A DNA stretch of 45,037 bases, taken from Nautiliaceae bacterium. Lineage in GTDB: Bacteria; Campylobacterota; Campylobacteria; Campylobacterales; Nautiliaceae. The first letter of the stretch is position 1; every line of letters begins with the position of its first letter. A model generated the notes under the pieces. It saw nothing but the letters and a program-made list of their open reading frames with translations, ran no database searches and was not told the origin of the DNA. Shown in pieces: positions 8,053 through 16,279 of the stretch. Both the position numbers and the translations under genes were made by a program. Where the stretch lies: positions 1 to 45,037 of the forward strand of contig JAMOTL010000005.1 in NCBI GenBank assembly GCA_027062285.1, in the 5' to 3' direction.

Positions 8053-10345
8053 TTCTTTAAAAAATTTGATGAATCTTGTTTTTAGCATTGTGTTGTTAAG
8101 TTTTTTACTTTATATTGTAGTTGATTTATATAATATTTCCAATACTTTAAAAGAACTTCAAAAAGAAAGAATTTCTCTTGCCATAAAAAATGAAAAAGAT
8201 ACGTTTGTTACGCTTTTGAGATTGGGTTTTATTGATGAGTTAAAAGAAGAAATCAATAAAATTATTACTTTTTCAAAAGATATTGAAAATATAGAAATAA
8301 AATGGAAAGATAAAAAATTTAATTATTCAAATATTAAAACCGCCAATAAAATAATAATTCCACTTGATAAAGGAAAAATAACGGTTTATTATCAAAATAA
8401 CCTTATTGATAAATTTTTTGATAAATATATTTTTAGATTTGTACTTTATGCCTCGGTTTTTATTCCTTCAATGATTATATTATTCCTTTTTATAAGAAAA
8501 AAAATTTTGAAACTAAATGTCCTAGCAAAAAAATTAGAGAGTATTAATTTTAAAAAAATTTCATCATTTGAAAAAATAGATGGCAGTTATGAAATAGAAA
8601 ATATTACTAATGCCGTAAATAAACTTTTAAAACAGGTAAATCGTTTTTATGAAAATCAAAAAAATTTTATTTATAGTGTCGTGAAGTATAAAAATCAGCT
8701 TGAAACGGCTCAGAAAATTTCTGAAATGTTTAGTTGGGAATATGATTGCCAGGAAAATATTTTTAATATCATGGGTAAAACATTAAAGATGTTTAATTTA
8801 AAAAGTAGTTATACTTTAAATGATTTTTTGGAACATATCCTGCCTCAAGACAGAAAAATTTTTGAAGAAAAAATTAAAAGGCTATGTAAAAACGGAGAAG
8901 AATTTGAGGTTGTTCACGGTTTTAGAAACAAAGAAAATAAGTTGTTTTATTTCAAAAGTGTAGGTAAATTGAAAAAAAACAAAATAATAGGTGTCAGTTT
9001 AAACGTAACCGATGAAATTAAAAGACAGCAAAAAATAGAGTATCTCGCGTATCATGACTCTTTGACTTCATTACCTAATAGAGCTTATCTTAAAGATGAA
9101 TTTTTAAGGTTGATGAATCTGGGAAAAAGAGATAATAAAAAATTAGCCGTTCTTTATTTGGATTTGGATAATTTTAAAATGATTAATGATACATTGGGAC
9201 ATGAAAACGGTGATAAACTTTTGATTACAATCGCCCAGAGACTTAAAAAAGTACTTAGAAAAAGCGATTTTATTTCCAGAATCGGAGGAGATGAATTTAT
9301 TATTCTTCTTTATGGAATTCAAGATAAAAAAAACATTAAAGATATTATTAATAAGCTTGTTCAATCCCTAACAGAGCCTATAGTAATAAAACAGACACCG
9401 ATTTATCCGACTTTTAGTATCGGATGTGCTATATATCCTGATGATTCCGAAAATATGGAAGAGTTGTTAAAATATGCTGACATTGCGATGTATCACGCTA
9501 AAAATAATGGGAAAAATAGCTGTGAATTTATTAATGAAAAACTAAAAAAACAAATTAACGACTATTATAATATTATAAATGACTTAAAAGAAGCGTTAAA
9601 AAAAGATGATGAATTAGTATTATTTTTTCAACCGAAAATAGATATAAAAAATAAAAAAATCAGCGGTGCCGAAGCTTTAATAAGATGGTATCATCCTCAA
9701 AAAGGCTTTTTAACTCCATTTCATTTTATATCTTACGCAGAAAAAAGCAATTTAATAACCCAAATTGATAGATATGTATTAAAAAAATCGTTTGAAATCT
9801 TGAAAAGATGGCAGGAAAACGGATTTAAAGATTTGATATTGGCAATAAATATTTCTCCTAATGAGTTTAAACAAAATGATTTTATAGATAACCTAAAGAT
9901 GCTTTTAAATAAATATAAAATCGATCCTTCCAAGTTGGAAATAGAAATTACCGAAACTATAAGTATGCAAAATATGTCTTATACTGTTTCAGTTCTTGAA
10001 GAAATTAAAAAATTAGGGTTCAAAATTGCCATAGATGATTTCGGAACCGGTTATTCTTCATTAAATTATTTAAAAAAATTACCTTTTGATACTTTGAAAA
10101 TAGATCAGGTGTTTATAAAAGATTTAGACACACATACGGATGATTTAATAATTACCGAAATGATAGTACAAATTGCAAAAGTTCTAAAAAAACAAACTGT
10201 TGCCGAAGGAGTCGAAACTAAAAAAATTTTAGAAATTGTAAAAGAATTGGAAATTGATGTTGTTCAGGGATATTATTTTTCCAAACCTTTAAATGAAAGT
10301 GATTTTGAAAATTATGTTAAAAATTTTAAGTATTCTGAAAAATAA
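8039..10345 (+). CDS. Membrane PAS-GGDEF-EAL c-di-GMP enzyme
   Basis: 768 residues. TM1 is about 11-32, a periplasmic segment of roughly 100 residues follows, TM2 is about 131-152, then a HAMP-like linker (153-205) and a PAS-like domain (about 220-326). GGDEF domain: RIGGDEF with GGDEF at 416-420 and an intact product-inhibition I-site RKSD at 407-410. EAL domain: EAL at 545-547, NISPNEF near 604, IEITET near 635, IDDFGTGYSSL near 665 and TVAEGVE near 720. Both active sites look complete, so the protein can in principle make and degrade c-di-GMP. It is the third gene of a translationally coupled chain behind the TonB receptor and the YfiR-like protein, the expected input partners by analogy with YfiBNR. 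Its 3' end overlaps convergent ribF by 20 bp. Confidence 0.93.
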   Translation: MKRINSLKNLMNLVFSIVLLSFLLYIVVDLYNISNTLKELQKERISLAIKNEKDTFVTLLRLGFIDELKEEINKIITFSKDIENIEIKWKDKKFNYSNIKTANKIIIPLDKGKITVYYQNNLIDKFFDKYIFRFVLYASVFIPSMIILFLFIRKKILKLNVLAKKLESINFKKISSFEKIDGSYEIENITNAVNKLLKQVNRFYENQKNFIYSVVKYKNQLETAQKISEMFSWEYDCQENIFNIMGKTLKMFNLKSSYTLNDFLEHILPQDRKIFEEKIKRLCKNGEEFEVVHGFRNKENKLFYFKSVGKLKKNKIIGVSLNVTDEIKRQQKIEYLAYHDSLTSLPNRAYLKDEFLRLMNLGKRDNKKLAVLYLDLDNFKMINDTLGHENGDKLLITIAQRLKKVLRKSDFISRIGGDEFIILLYGIQDKKNIKDIINKLVQSLTEPIVIKQTPIYPTFSIGCAIYPDDSENMEELLKYADIAMYHAKNNGKNSCEFINEKLKKQINDYYNIINDLKEALKKDDELVLFFQPKIDIKNKKISGAEALIRWYHPQKGFLTPFHFISYAEKSNLITQIDRYVLKKSFEILKRWQENGFKDLILAINISPNEFKQNDFIDNLKMLLNKYKIDPSKLEIEITETISMQNMSYTVSVLEEIKKLGFKIAIDDFGTGYSSLNYLKKLPFDTLKIDQVFIKDLDTHTDDLIITEMIVQIAKVLKKQTVAEGVETKKILEIVKELEIDVVQGYYFSKPLNESDFENYVKNFKYSEK

Positions 10346-11087
10346 AATTTTTTACTATTTTTATATCCATATTTATTTGCTTTTTTAGTTCTCTAAGCGA
10401 ATCAAACTTTTTATTTTCTCTTAAAAAATCAAAAAATTCTATTTGGATAAATTTATTTACCCGGAAATTTTCTAGAATATGAGTTTCTATTGAAAAATTG
10501 TTATCTGTGGAGCGGATTCCTATAAATGTAAGTGACTTAAAACCGTTTGTTTTTGTTATATATACGCCGCTTTTGGGAATTGTATAAGGTTTGAATAATT
10601 CTATATTTATTGTAGAGACAAGTTCTTTTGAGCCAAGTCCTTGTCCTTTGATTTGGATTCCTTTAATTTTGTAATTTTTCCCTAAAAATTTATTTGCGGT
10701 TTTTATTTTGCCTTCTTTTATAAAATTTCTTATTGTTTTAGCATGAACTCCGATACCGTTGATTTTTATTTCTTTTATTACTTCCACATAAAAATATTTT
10801 TTTAATTCTTCTATTCCTCCGCTTCTATTTTTTCCGAATCTAAAATCTTCTCCTATTATAATTTTAGTAGCATTTAGTTTTTTTAAATACTTAATAAATT
10901 CTTCAGGCGTTTGATGTTTGATTTTTTCTAATATCAGAAAATCAAAAGGTTTTTTAATATATTCAAGCCTGTCAAATCCGGGAGTTAAGGAACTGCCTTT
11001 TTCGATAATTATAATTTTATCGGCTTTTTTTATAAGTTCTTGATGAGCTATATGAACTCCATCAAAGCCTCCGATTGCTATTTTCAT
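10326..11087 (-). CDS. ribF: Riboflavin kinase / FAD synthetase (RibF), short form
   Basis: 253 residues, shorter than the usual ~300. The N-terminal FMN adenylyltransferase domain shows the nucleotide-binding motif GGFDGVHIAH (6-15) and GEDFRFGKNRSGG (79-91). The C-terminal flavokinase region is divergent: the usual PTAN metal/ATP motif reads STIN (158-161), which keeps T and N, and the surrounding segments are short. FAD synthesis is well supported; riboflavin kinase activity is uncertain. It starts with an ATGA overlap on the uvrC stop codon and is the last gene of the minus-strand DUF721-uvrC-ribF run, ending inside the GGDEF-EAL gene on the other strand. Confidence 0.85.
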   Translation of the reverse strand: MKIAIGGFDGVHIAHQELIKKADKIIIIEKGSSLTPGFDRLEYIKKPFDFLILEKIKHQTPEEFIKYLKKLNATKIIIGEDFRFGKNRSGGIEELKKYFYVEVIKEIKINGIGVHAKTIRNFIKEGKIKTANKFLGKNYKIKGIQIKGQGLGSKELVSTINIELFKPYTIPKSGVYITKTNGFKSLTFIGIRSTDNNFSIETHILENFRVNKFIQIEFFDFLRENKKFDSLRELKKQINMDIKIVKNFIFQNT

Positions 11088-12892
11088 TTTTCTTCTTTAA
11101 AAAAATCTTGGATTGCTTTGGCGTCTTTTTCATTTAGGACTGATTTCAGTTCTTCAAAAGAAGCGTTTTTTATATTTTCAAATGTACCGAAATAGTTTAG
11201 AAGTTTAGTCATTTTTGCTTTTCCTATTCCTTTTACTTTTAATAAATCGATTTGTGTATCTTTTTTTCTTTTTGTTTTTCTATGAAATTCTATCGCAAAT
11301 CTGTGTGCCTCATCTCTTAACATCTGTAAAAATTGAAGTCTTTTATCGTTTACAGATAATTCTAATTTTAATACCTCATCTCCGTCAAAATAATATATTT
11401 TATCTTTTGCAGCACCTTTTGCTCTATGGGCTTTTGAGTCGATTTTTTCTTTTGAGATAGCTAACACATCGACATTTGCTCCGGTTGAATTTATTATTTC
11501 TTTAGCGAGTCTAAGCTGAGCTTTTCCACCGTCTATCAGCCAAAGTTCAGGAGGAGGATTTTTTTCAAAACTTATAGCTCTTCTTGTAAGAAGTTCTCTC
11601 ATTTGAGAGTATTCATCTTTACCCTCAAGATGATAATGCCTGTAGTCTTCTTTTTTGAATTTACCGTTTTCCCATACTACCATAGCTCCTACTGTTGCTT
11701 CTCCTTGCATGTGGGAAGTATCAAATATCTCTATTTTGTATGGAATATTTTGAAGGTTAAAAAGACTTTTTATTTCTTCTAAAACAGTGTTTTCTTTTGA
11801 ATTTTTAATTACTTCAAGAGCGTTTAATTTGGCCAGTTTTATTAAGTTTTTCCTCTCAGCGGTTGTAGGGGTGATAATTGAAATTTTTTTTCCGAATTTT
11901 TGAGTTAGAACTTGGCTTAGCCACTCTCTTTCTTCAAAATCTTCTCCCACTAAAATTTTATTTGAAGTAAAAGGTGTTTCGGTTGAATAAAACTCTAAAA
12001 TAGCGCGTGTGTATATCTCTCCAGGCTCTGGGATAGTTTGTGAATTGATAATGGAATTTGAACTTGCTACCACTTTTCCTTCTCTTACGAAAATTCTAAT
12101 AACCACAGCTTTTTTATTAAATATTTCCACTACGAATATATCCAAATCTTCAAGTTTGGCTAGGTCAACTTTCGAATAAATTTCGGCACTTTCAATCGAT
12201 TTTATTCTGTCTCTAATTTCCGCCGCTTCTTCGAATTGAAGGTTTTGAGCGTATTTTGTCATTTTTTTATAAAGAATATTTAAAATTTCATCTTTATTGT
12301 GAATAAGTTTTATGGCTTTATCGACATATTTCTTATATTCTGTGCTTGTGATTTTGCCTTCGCAAGGAGCAAGACATCTTCCTATTTGATGATAAAGACA
12401 TGCTTTTTTGCCTTTTAGGCAGCTTTTTGATTGAACTAAAGGAATTTCTTCATAGATTGTTTTTAATATAGCTCCCGCACCACTGCTGAATGGTCCAAAA
12501 TATCTGATATTTTTTCCTTTTACAACTTTTCTGGTTATTTCTAATCTCGGAAATTTTTCATCAAGATTTACATAAATATACGGATAAGTTTTATCATCTC
12601 TAAGTAATATATTATATTTCGGCTTTAACTGTTTTATAAGGGAATTTTCAAGTATTAAGGCATCGTTTTCATTATCAACGACAATATAATTCAAATCTTT
12701 TGCTTCGCTGATCATTTTATAAATTCTGGGACTAAGATTATCTGCCGGTCTGAAAGGATTAAATCTGAAATAACTTTTAACTCTTTTTTTTAAACTTTTT
12801 GCTTTTCCTATATATAAAAGTTTGCCGTCTTCGTCAAAATATTGATAAATCCCGGGTTTATCAGGAAGTGCTCTTATTTTTTCAAGTAGCAA
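11084..12892 (-). CDS. uvrC: Excinuclease ABC subunit C
   Basis: 602 residues, full length for UvrC, the nuclease that makes both incisions in nucleotide excision repair with UvrA and UvrB. Domains: GIY-YIG nuclease (GIY at 14-16, YIG at 27-29), a cysteine cluster around CLKGKKACLYHQIGRC, a UVR motif near LQFEEAAEIRDRI, the RNase H-like second nuclease (EIFDTSHMQG, then WLIDGGKAQL, and the RDEAHRFAI-type segment) and a C-terminal helix-hairpin-helix (LLKVKGIGKAKMTKLL). The start is TTG at 12890-12892, supported by AAGGA six bases upstream; no nearby ATG fits. It overlaps ribF by four bases. Confidence 0.97.
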   Translation of the reverse strand: MLLEKIRALPDKPGIYQYFDEDGKLLYIGKAKSLKKRVKSYFRFNPFRPADNLSPRIYKMISEAKDLNYIVVDNENDALILENSLIKQLKPKYNILLRDDKTYPYIYVNLDEKFPRLEITRKVVKGKNIRYFGPFSSGAGAILKTIYEEIPLVQSKSCLKGKKACLYHQIGRCLAPCEGKITSTEYKKYVDKAIKLIHNKDEILNILYKKMTKYAQNLQFEEAAEIRDRIKSIESAEIYSKVDLAKLEDLDIFVVEIFNKKAVVIRIFVREGKVVASSNSIINSQTIPEPGEIYTRAILEFYSTETPFTSNKILVGEDFEEREWLSQVLTQKFGKKISIITPTTAERKNLIKLAKLNALEVIKNSKENTVLEEIKSLFNLQNIPYKIEIFDTSHMQGEATVGAMVVWENGKFKKEDYRHYHLEGKDEYSQMRELLTRRAISFEKNPPPELWLIDGGKAQLRLAKEIINSTGANVDVLAISKEKIDSKAHRAKGAAKDKIYYFDGDEVLKLELSVNDKRLQFLQMLRDEAHRFAIEFHRKTKRKKDTQIDLLKVKGIGKAKMTKLLNYFGTFENIKNASFEELKSVLNEKDAKAIQDFFKEEK

Positions 12893-12920
12893 AAACCGTC
12901 CTTTTTTGATGGAATTATAT

Positions 12921-13340
12921 TTATTTTTTTAAGATTTTTTTGATTTCTTCGAATTTTTTTCTAATATCCGGATTTTTTGCTTTTATTTCAAAATCATTAA
13001 CATTTTTTATATAAAATTTAATCTCTTTAGGCGGTTGGGGAGGTTTTGAATATTTATAATCGGTATAAATTTTTTTCGGGTTTATTTCCTTACACATTCC
13101 GTGTGAATGTAGTGTATTGATAATTGAGAAAATCATATTCCTTTTAAAAAAAATTTCTTGTCTTAAGGCGGGATGTGATACTTTAATGTATAAAGTTTCA
13201 CCTTTATATGACATTTGTGTGATATATTTTTTGTAATTTTGCGGCATAAGTGATATAATTTTCCTCAAACAACGATGAATGTTTACTTTTTTTTCAAAAG
13301 GTTTTAATAAATGCGTAATTATTTCATCTGCTTTTTTCAT
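12921..13340 (-). CDS. DUF721 / DciA-like protein
   Basis: 139-residue soluble basic protein. The N-terminal half (MKKADEIITHLLKPFEKK ... LYIKVSHPALRQEIFFKR) fits the DUF721 fold, which includes DciA, the replicative-helicase loading partner in many bacteria lacking DnaC. The VSHPALRQE-type segment is the most telling. The C-terminus is lysine-rich and probably flexible. The ATG has no Shine-Dalgarno; instead a TATAAT -10 ends seven bases before it, so the mRNA may be leaderless. Its first ten codons overlap, in antisense, the lipoprotein gene on the plus strand. uvrC follows after 28 bp. The helicase-loader role is inferred from the family. Confidence 0.7.
   Translation of the reverse strand: MKKADEIITHLLKPFEKKVNIHRCLRKIISLMPQNYKKYITQMSYKGETLYIKVSHPALRQEIFFKRNMIFSIINTLHSHGMCKEINPKKIYTDYKYSKPPQPPKEIKFYIKNVNDFEIKAKNPDIRKKFEEIKKILKK
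13231..13259 (+). promoter_or_regulatory. Sigma70 promoter for lipoprotein-nadB, inside the antisense DUF721 gene
   Basis: TTGTAA (13231-13236), a 17-bp spacer ending in TGA, then TATAAT (13254-13259): an extended -10 with a plausible -35. The predicted start near 13266 is about 45 bases upstream of the lipoprotein ATG. The whole promoter lies within the DUF721 coding region on the other strand. Confidence 0.6.
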
Positions 13341-13481
13341 ATTGTAATTATAACGCTTTTTTTGGGATGTGGTTATAAAGCGCCTCCCACATGGGAGAAA
13401 AAAAAGCAGGAAGTGAATTCGACTGATATAAAAATGTTTGATATAAACGGTTCGATAAAACTTGAGATAGGAGTGAAATGA
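13311..13481 (+). CDS. Small lipoprotein (LptM/YifL-like candidate)
   Basis: 56-codon gene. The product starts MRNYFICFFHIVIITLFLGC, a short basic start, a hydrophobic core and a lipobox cysteine at residue 20, then GYKAPPTWEKKKQE and a polar tail. The mature N-terminus C-G-Y-K-A-P-P recalls the C-G-x-K-G-P start of the small lipoprotein LptM (YifL), which helps the LPS-transport protein LptD mature; that identification is tentative. The -3 lipobox residue is F rather than L, which is tolerated. Its stop codon overlaps the nadB start (ATGA), so the two genes are coupled. The start region overlaps the DUF721 gene in antisense. Confidence 0.65.
   Translation: MRNYFICFFHIVIITLFLGCGYKAPPTWEKKKQEVNSTDIKMFDINGSIKLEIGVK
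13347..13352 (-). promoter_or_regulatory. -10 element of the DUF721-uvrC-ribF operon
   Basis: On the minus strand TATAAT is followed by six bases (TACAAT) and then the DUF721 ATG at 13340. With usual -10-to-start spacing the transcript would begin at or within a base of the start codon. No recognisable -35 and no Shine-Dalgarno. Confidence 0.5.
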
Positions 13482-14905
13482 AGTTTGATAATGTCATTAT
13501 AGGGAGTGGATTGGCGGCTTTATGGTGTGCTAAATTTTTAAATGATGCCGCTAAGAGTACTTTGATAATTACAAAAAACCAGGTGTGGGATTGTAACAGC
13601 TTTTACGCACAGGGCGGAGTTACACTGGCACTTGACGAAAAAGACGTTCCTATTCATATTCAAGATACTTTAAAAGCTGGCAGCTATCATAATAAAAAAG
13701 AAATTGTAGAAATTCTCAGTAAAGCGTCGTTAAAACTAAAAGAAGAATTATTGAATTATGGATTTAAATTTGATCCGGGAGTTACAAAAGAAGGGGCTCA
13801 TAGTATCCGTAGGGTTTTTCATGCTGGAGGTGATGCCACTGGAAGAGAATTACATAAATTTATTTTTAGAAAAGATAAAAGTTATCTGCTTGACGAAGCG
13901 GTGGTATTTGATATTTTAATGGAAAAATCCGTTGCTTACGGAGTAAGTATATATCATAAAGGAAAAAAATATAATATTTACGGTGATAATATCATTATAG
14001 CCAGCGGTGGTATTGGAGCATTGTATAAATATGACACTAACGCCAGGACAATTAGCGGTGATTTACAAGGATTGGCCGTTGAAAAAGGGATAAAACTTAA
14101 AGATATGGAAATGACACAGTTTCATCCTACCGTATTTATAGAAACAAGATTTTCTCAGAAATTGCTTTTAACGGAAGCTTTAAGAGGTGAAGGGGCGTAT
14201 ATAATTGATGAAACCGGTAGAAGGTTTTTATTCGATTATGATGAAAGAGGTGAGCTTGCAAGTCGTGATATCGTAAGCCGCGCTATATTTTTACATCAGC
14301 AAAAAGGGCATAAGGTATTTTTGGATGTGAGTATGTTTGATGAAGAATATTTCAAAAAAAGATTCCCGACTATTTATCAAAAGTTAAAAGATTACGATAT
14401 AAATGTACCTTATGAGCCTATTCCTATTTCTCCGGCGTTTCATTATATGATGGGCGGAATAGAAGTGGATGAAAACTCAAAAATACCCGGGTTTGAAAAT
14501 CTTTACGCAATAGGTGAAGTTGCTTATACCGGAGTTCATGGAGCAAATAGGCTTGCTAGCAATTCTTTGCTGGAATGTTTTGTATTTGCAAAAAGAGCCT
14601 CTGCGGAAATAATAAAGAGAAATTTTAAGACAAAAGATAAAATTTTTTCTATAATTAGTGAAGAACTTTTTAAAAATGACGATAAACATTATAAGAATCT
14701 CTTAAGAGAGCAGATGTGGAAAAACGTAGGGATAGTGAGAGATGAAAGAGGTTTAAAAGAAGCCTTGAGTTTTATTGAAGACACTATTCCTAAGCTTGGA
14801 CGTCTTGCGAAATTGAGATTTCTGACCGCAAGAGAGATAGTAAAAGCGGCAATAAATAGAAAAAACTCGCTTGGAGCACATTACAGAAAGGACGAAAATG
14901 CATGA
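13478..14905 (+). CDS. nadB: L-aspartate oxidase
   Basis: 475 residues. FAD enzyme that oxidises L-aspartate to iminoaspartate, the first step of de novo NAD synthesis; NadA would follow but is not in this window. Motifs: N-terminal dinucleotide fold GSGLAALWCAKFL, CNSFYAQGGVTLALD, HAGGDATGRELHKF, and the diagnostic EVAYTGVHGANRLASNSLLE near residues 347-366. It is somewhat shorter than the ~530-residue enterobacterial enzyme because the C-terminal helical domain is reduced. In oxygen-poor niches fumarate may serve as the electron acceptor (family knowledge). It starts with an ATGA overlap on the lipoprotein gene and overlaps nhaD by eight bases. Confidence 0.95.
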   Translation: MKFDNVIIGSGLAALWCAKFLNDAAKSTLIITKNQVWDCNSFYAQGGVTLALDEKDVPIHIQDTLKAGSYHNKKEIVEILSKASLKLKEELLNYGFKFDPGVTKEGAHSIRRVFHAGGDATGRELHKFIFRKDKSYLLDEAVVFDILMEKSVAYGVSIYHKGKKYNIYGDNIIIASGGIGALYKYDTNARTISGDLQGLAVEKGIKLKDMEMTQFHPTVFIETRFSQKLLLTEALRGEGAYIIDETGRRFLFDYDERGELASRDIVSRAIFLHQQKGHKVFLDVSMFDEEYFKKRFPTIYQKLKDYDINVPYEPIPISPAFHYMMGGIEVDENSKIPGFENLYAIGEVAYTGVHGANRLASNSLLECFVFAKRASAEIIKRNFKTKDKIFSIISEELFKNDDKHYKNLLREQMWKNVGIVRDERGLKEALSFIEDTIPKLGRLAKLRFLTAREIVKAAINRKNSLGAHYRKDENA

Positions 14906-16205
14906 AATGATTCAAGATTTTACTCATACTTGGGTCGGTTGGGCCGTTTTATTGGTGTTTGTTATAGGTTATATAGCAATAGCTGCTGAAGAAAAACTTA
15001 GAATGAACAAAGCAAAACCAGCATTGTTTATAGGTACTTTTTCTTTTATGTTGATAGGTATTTATTTTGCTATCAATCATTTGGATCCTACACCTCTACA
15101 TAATGAGATGAAACATCTCATAGAGGAAATTGCCGAAATCTTCTTCTTCTTATTTGTTGCTATGACTTATATAGAGACACTTATTGAAAGAGGGGTTTTT
15201 GAAGCACTGCGTTTTAGACTTATTTCCAGAGGTTACAGTTATAAAAAACTTTTTTGGATTACCGGGACACTTGCTTTTTGGATTTCACCTGTAGCAGATA
15301 ATCTGACAACAGCGCTTATTTTATCAACTGTTCTTTTAACAATTGACAAACATAATAAAGAGTTTTTAGTTCCGGGAGCAATTAATATAGTTGTTGCAGC
15401 AAATGCCGGAGGTGCTTGGTCGCCATTCGGGGATATAACGACTCTTATGGCATGGACGGCTGAAAAAGGAGAGTTTGTCGATTTCCTTTTCTTGTTCCCT
15501 CCTTCAATTGCCGGTTGGTTATTAACAGCATTTTTATTATCTCTTTTTGTACCTAAAGGTGAGCCTCATTTTGATGCTTTAACTACTCCGAAAGTTAGTA
15601 TCAAAAAAGGTGGAAAAGTTGTTATAGCTCTCGGTATTTTAACTATTATAATAGCTGTAGTCGGGCATATTTTATTCCATTTTCCAGCAATGTGGGGTAT
15701 GATGTTTGGTCTTTCATTATTACTTTTATATTCTTTATATTATAAAGTAAAACATAAAGAGCATTTTAATGTTTTTGTAAATATGGAAAAAGTTGAAAAC
15801 GATACTTTGTTGTTCTTTTTCGGTATTTTATCAGCAGTAGGGGCTTTATATTTCCTCGGATGGTTGTTTTACATTACGAAACTTTATGAAATTATAGGAC
15901 CTACTTGGGCGAATATCGGCGTAGGATTTATCAGTGCTATTATCGATAATGTACCTGTTATGGCGGCGATTCTTAAAGCCAATCCTCCTATGGGAGTAGA
16001 TCAATGGTTACTTGTAACTTTAACAGCGGGTATCGGTGGAAGTTTAATCAGTTTCGGTAGTGCGGCCGGAGTAGGGGTAATGGGTAGAATGAAAGGTATT
16101 TATACTTTCGGAAGCCATATGAAACTTGCCTGGACCGTATTGGCAGGGTATATTTTAAGTATTGCGATATGGTACGTTCAATTCGAAATCATGGGACTTT
16201 ATTAA
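14898..16205 (+). CDS. nhaD: NhaD-type Na+/H+ antiporter
   Basis: 435 residues with about 11-13 membrane segments, member of the NhaD/ion-transporter superfamily, exchanging cytoplasmic Na+ for external H+. Family motifs are ISPVADNLTTALILSTVLL (first half), AANAGGAWSPFGDITTLMAW, and near the C-terminus SAIIDNVPVMAAIL with TAGIGGSLISFGSAAGVGVM, the paired polar segments of the transport site. The longer frame begins at 14871, but the ATG at 14898 has AAAGGA upstream and gives a sensible N-terminus; it overlaps the nadB stop. Sodium export suits a marine or vent organism. Confidence 0.93.
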   Translation: MHEMIQDFTHTWVGWAVLLVFVIGYIAIAAEEKLRMNKAKPALFIGTFSFMLIGIYFAINHLDPTPLHNEMKHLIEEIAEIFFFLFVAMTYIETLIERGVFEALRFRLISRGYSYKKLFWITGTLAFWISPVADNLTTALILSTVLLTIDKHNKEFLVPGAINIVVAANAGGAWSPFGDITTLMAWTAEKGEFVDFLFLFPPSIAGWLLTAFLLSLFVPKGEPHFDALTTPKVSIKKGGKVVIALGILTIIIAVVGHILFHFPAMWGMMFGLSLLLLYSLYYKVKHKEHFNVFVNMEKVENDTLLFFFGILSAVGALYFLGWLFYITKLYEIIGPTWANIGVGFISAIIDNVPVMAAILKANPPMGVDQWLLVTLTAGIGGSLISFGSAAGVGVMGRMKGIYTFGSHMKLAWTVLAGYILSIAIWYVQFEIMGLY

Positions 16206-16251
16206 TCAGTCCTTCTTTTTGTCTTCTTTTTTTATTTCTTACCTCTATTTT

Positions 16252-16260
16252 TGATACAAT
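16252..16260 (+). promoter_or_regulatory. Extended -10 promoter of guaA
   Basis: TGA TACAAT (TG at 16252-16253, hexamer 16255-16260) in a T-rich leader with no clear -35. The predicted transcript starts near 16267, giving a leader of about 13 bases that contains the AAAAGGA ribosome site. Confidence 0.55.
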
Positions 16261-16279
16261 TTCAATAAAAAGGACATAA

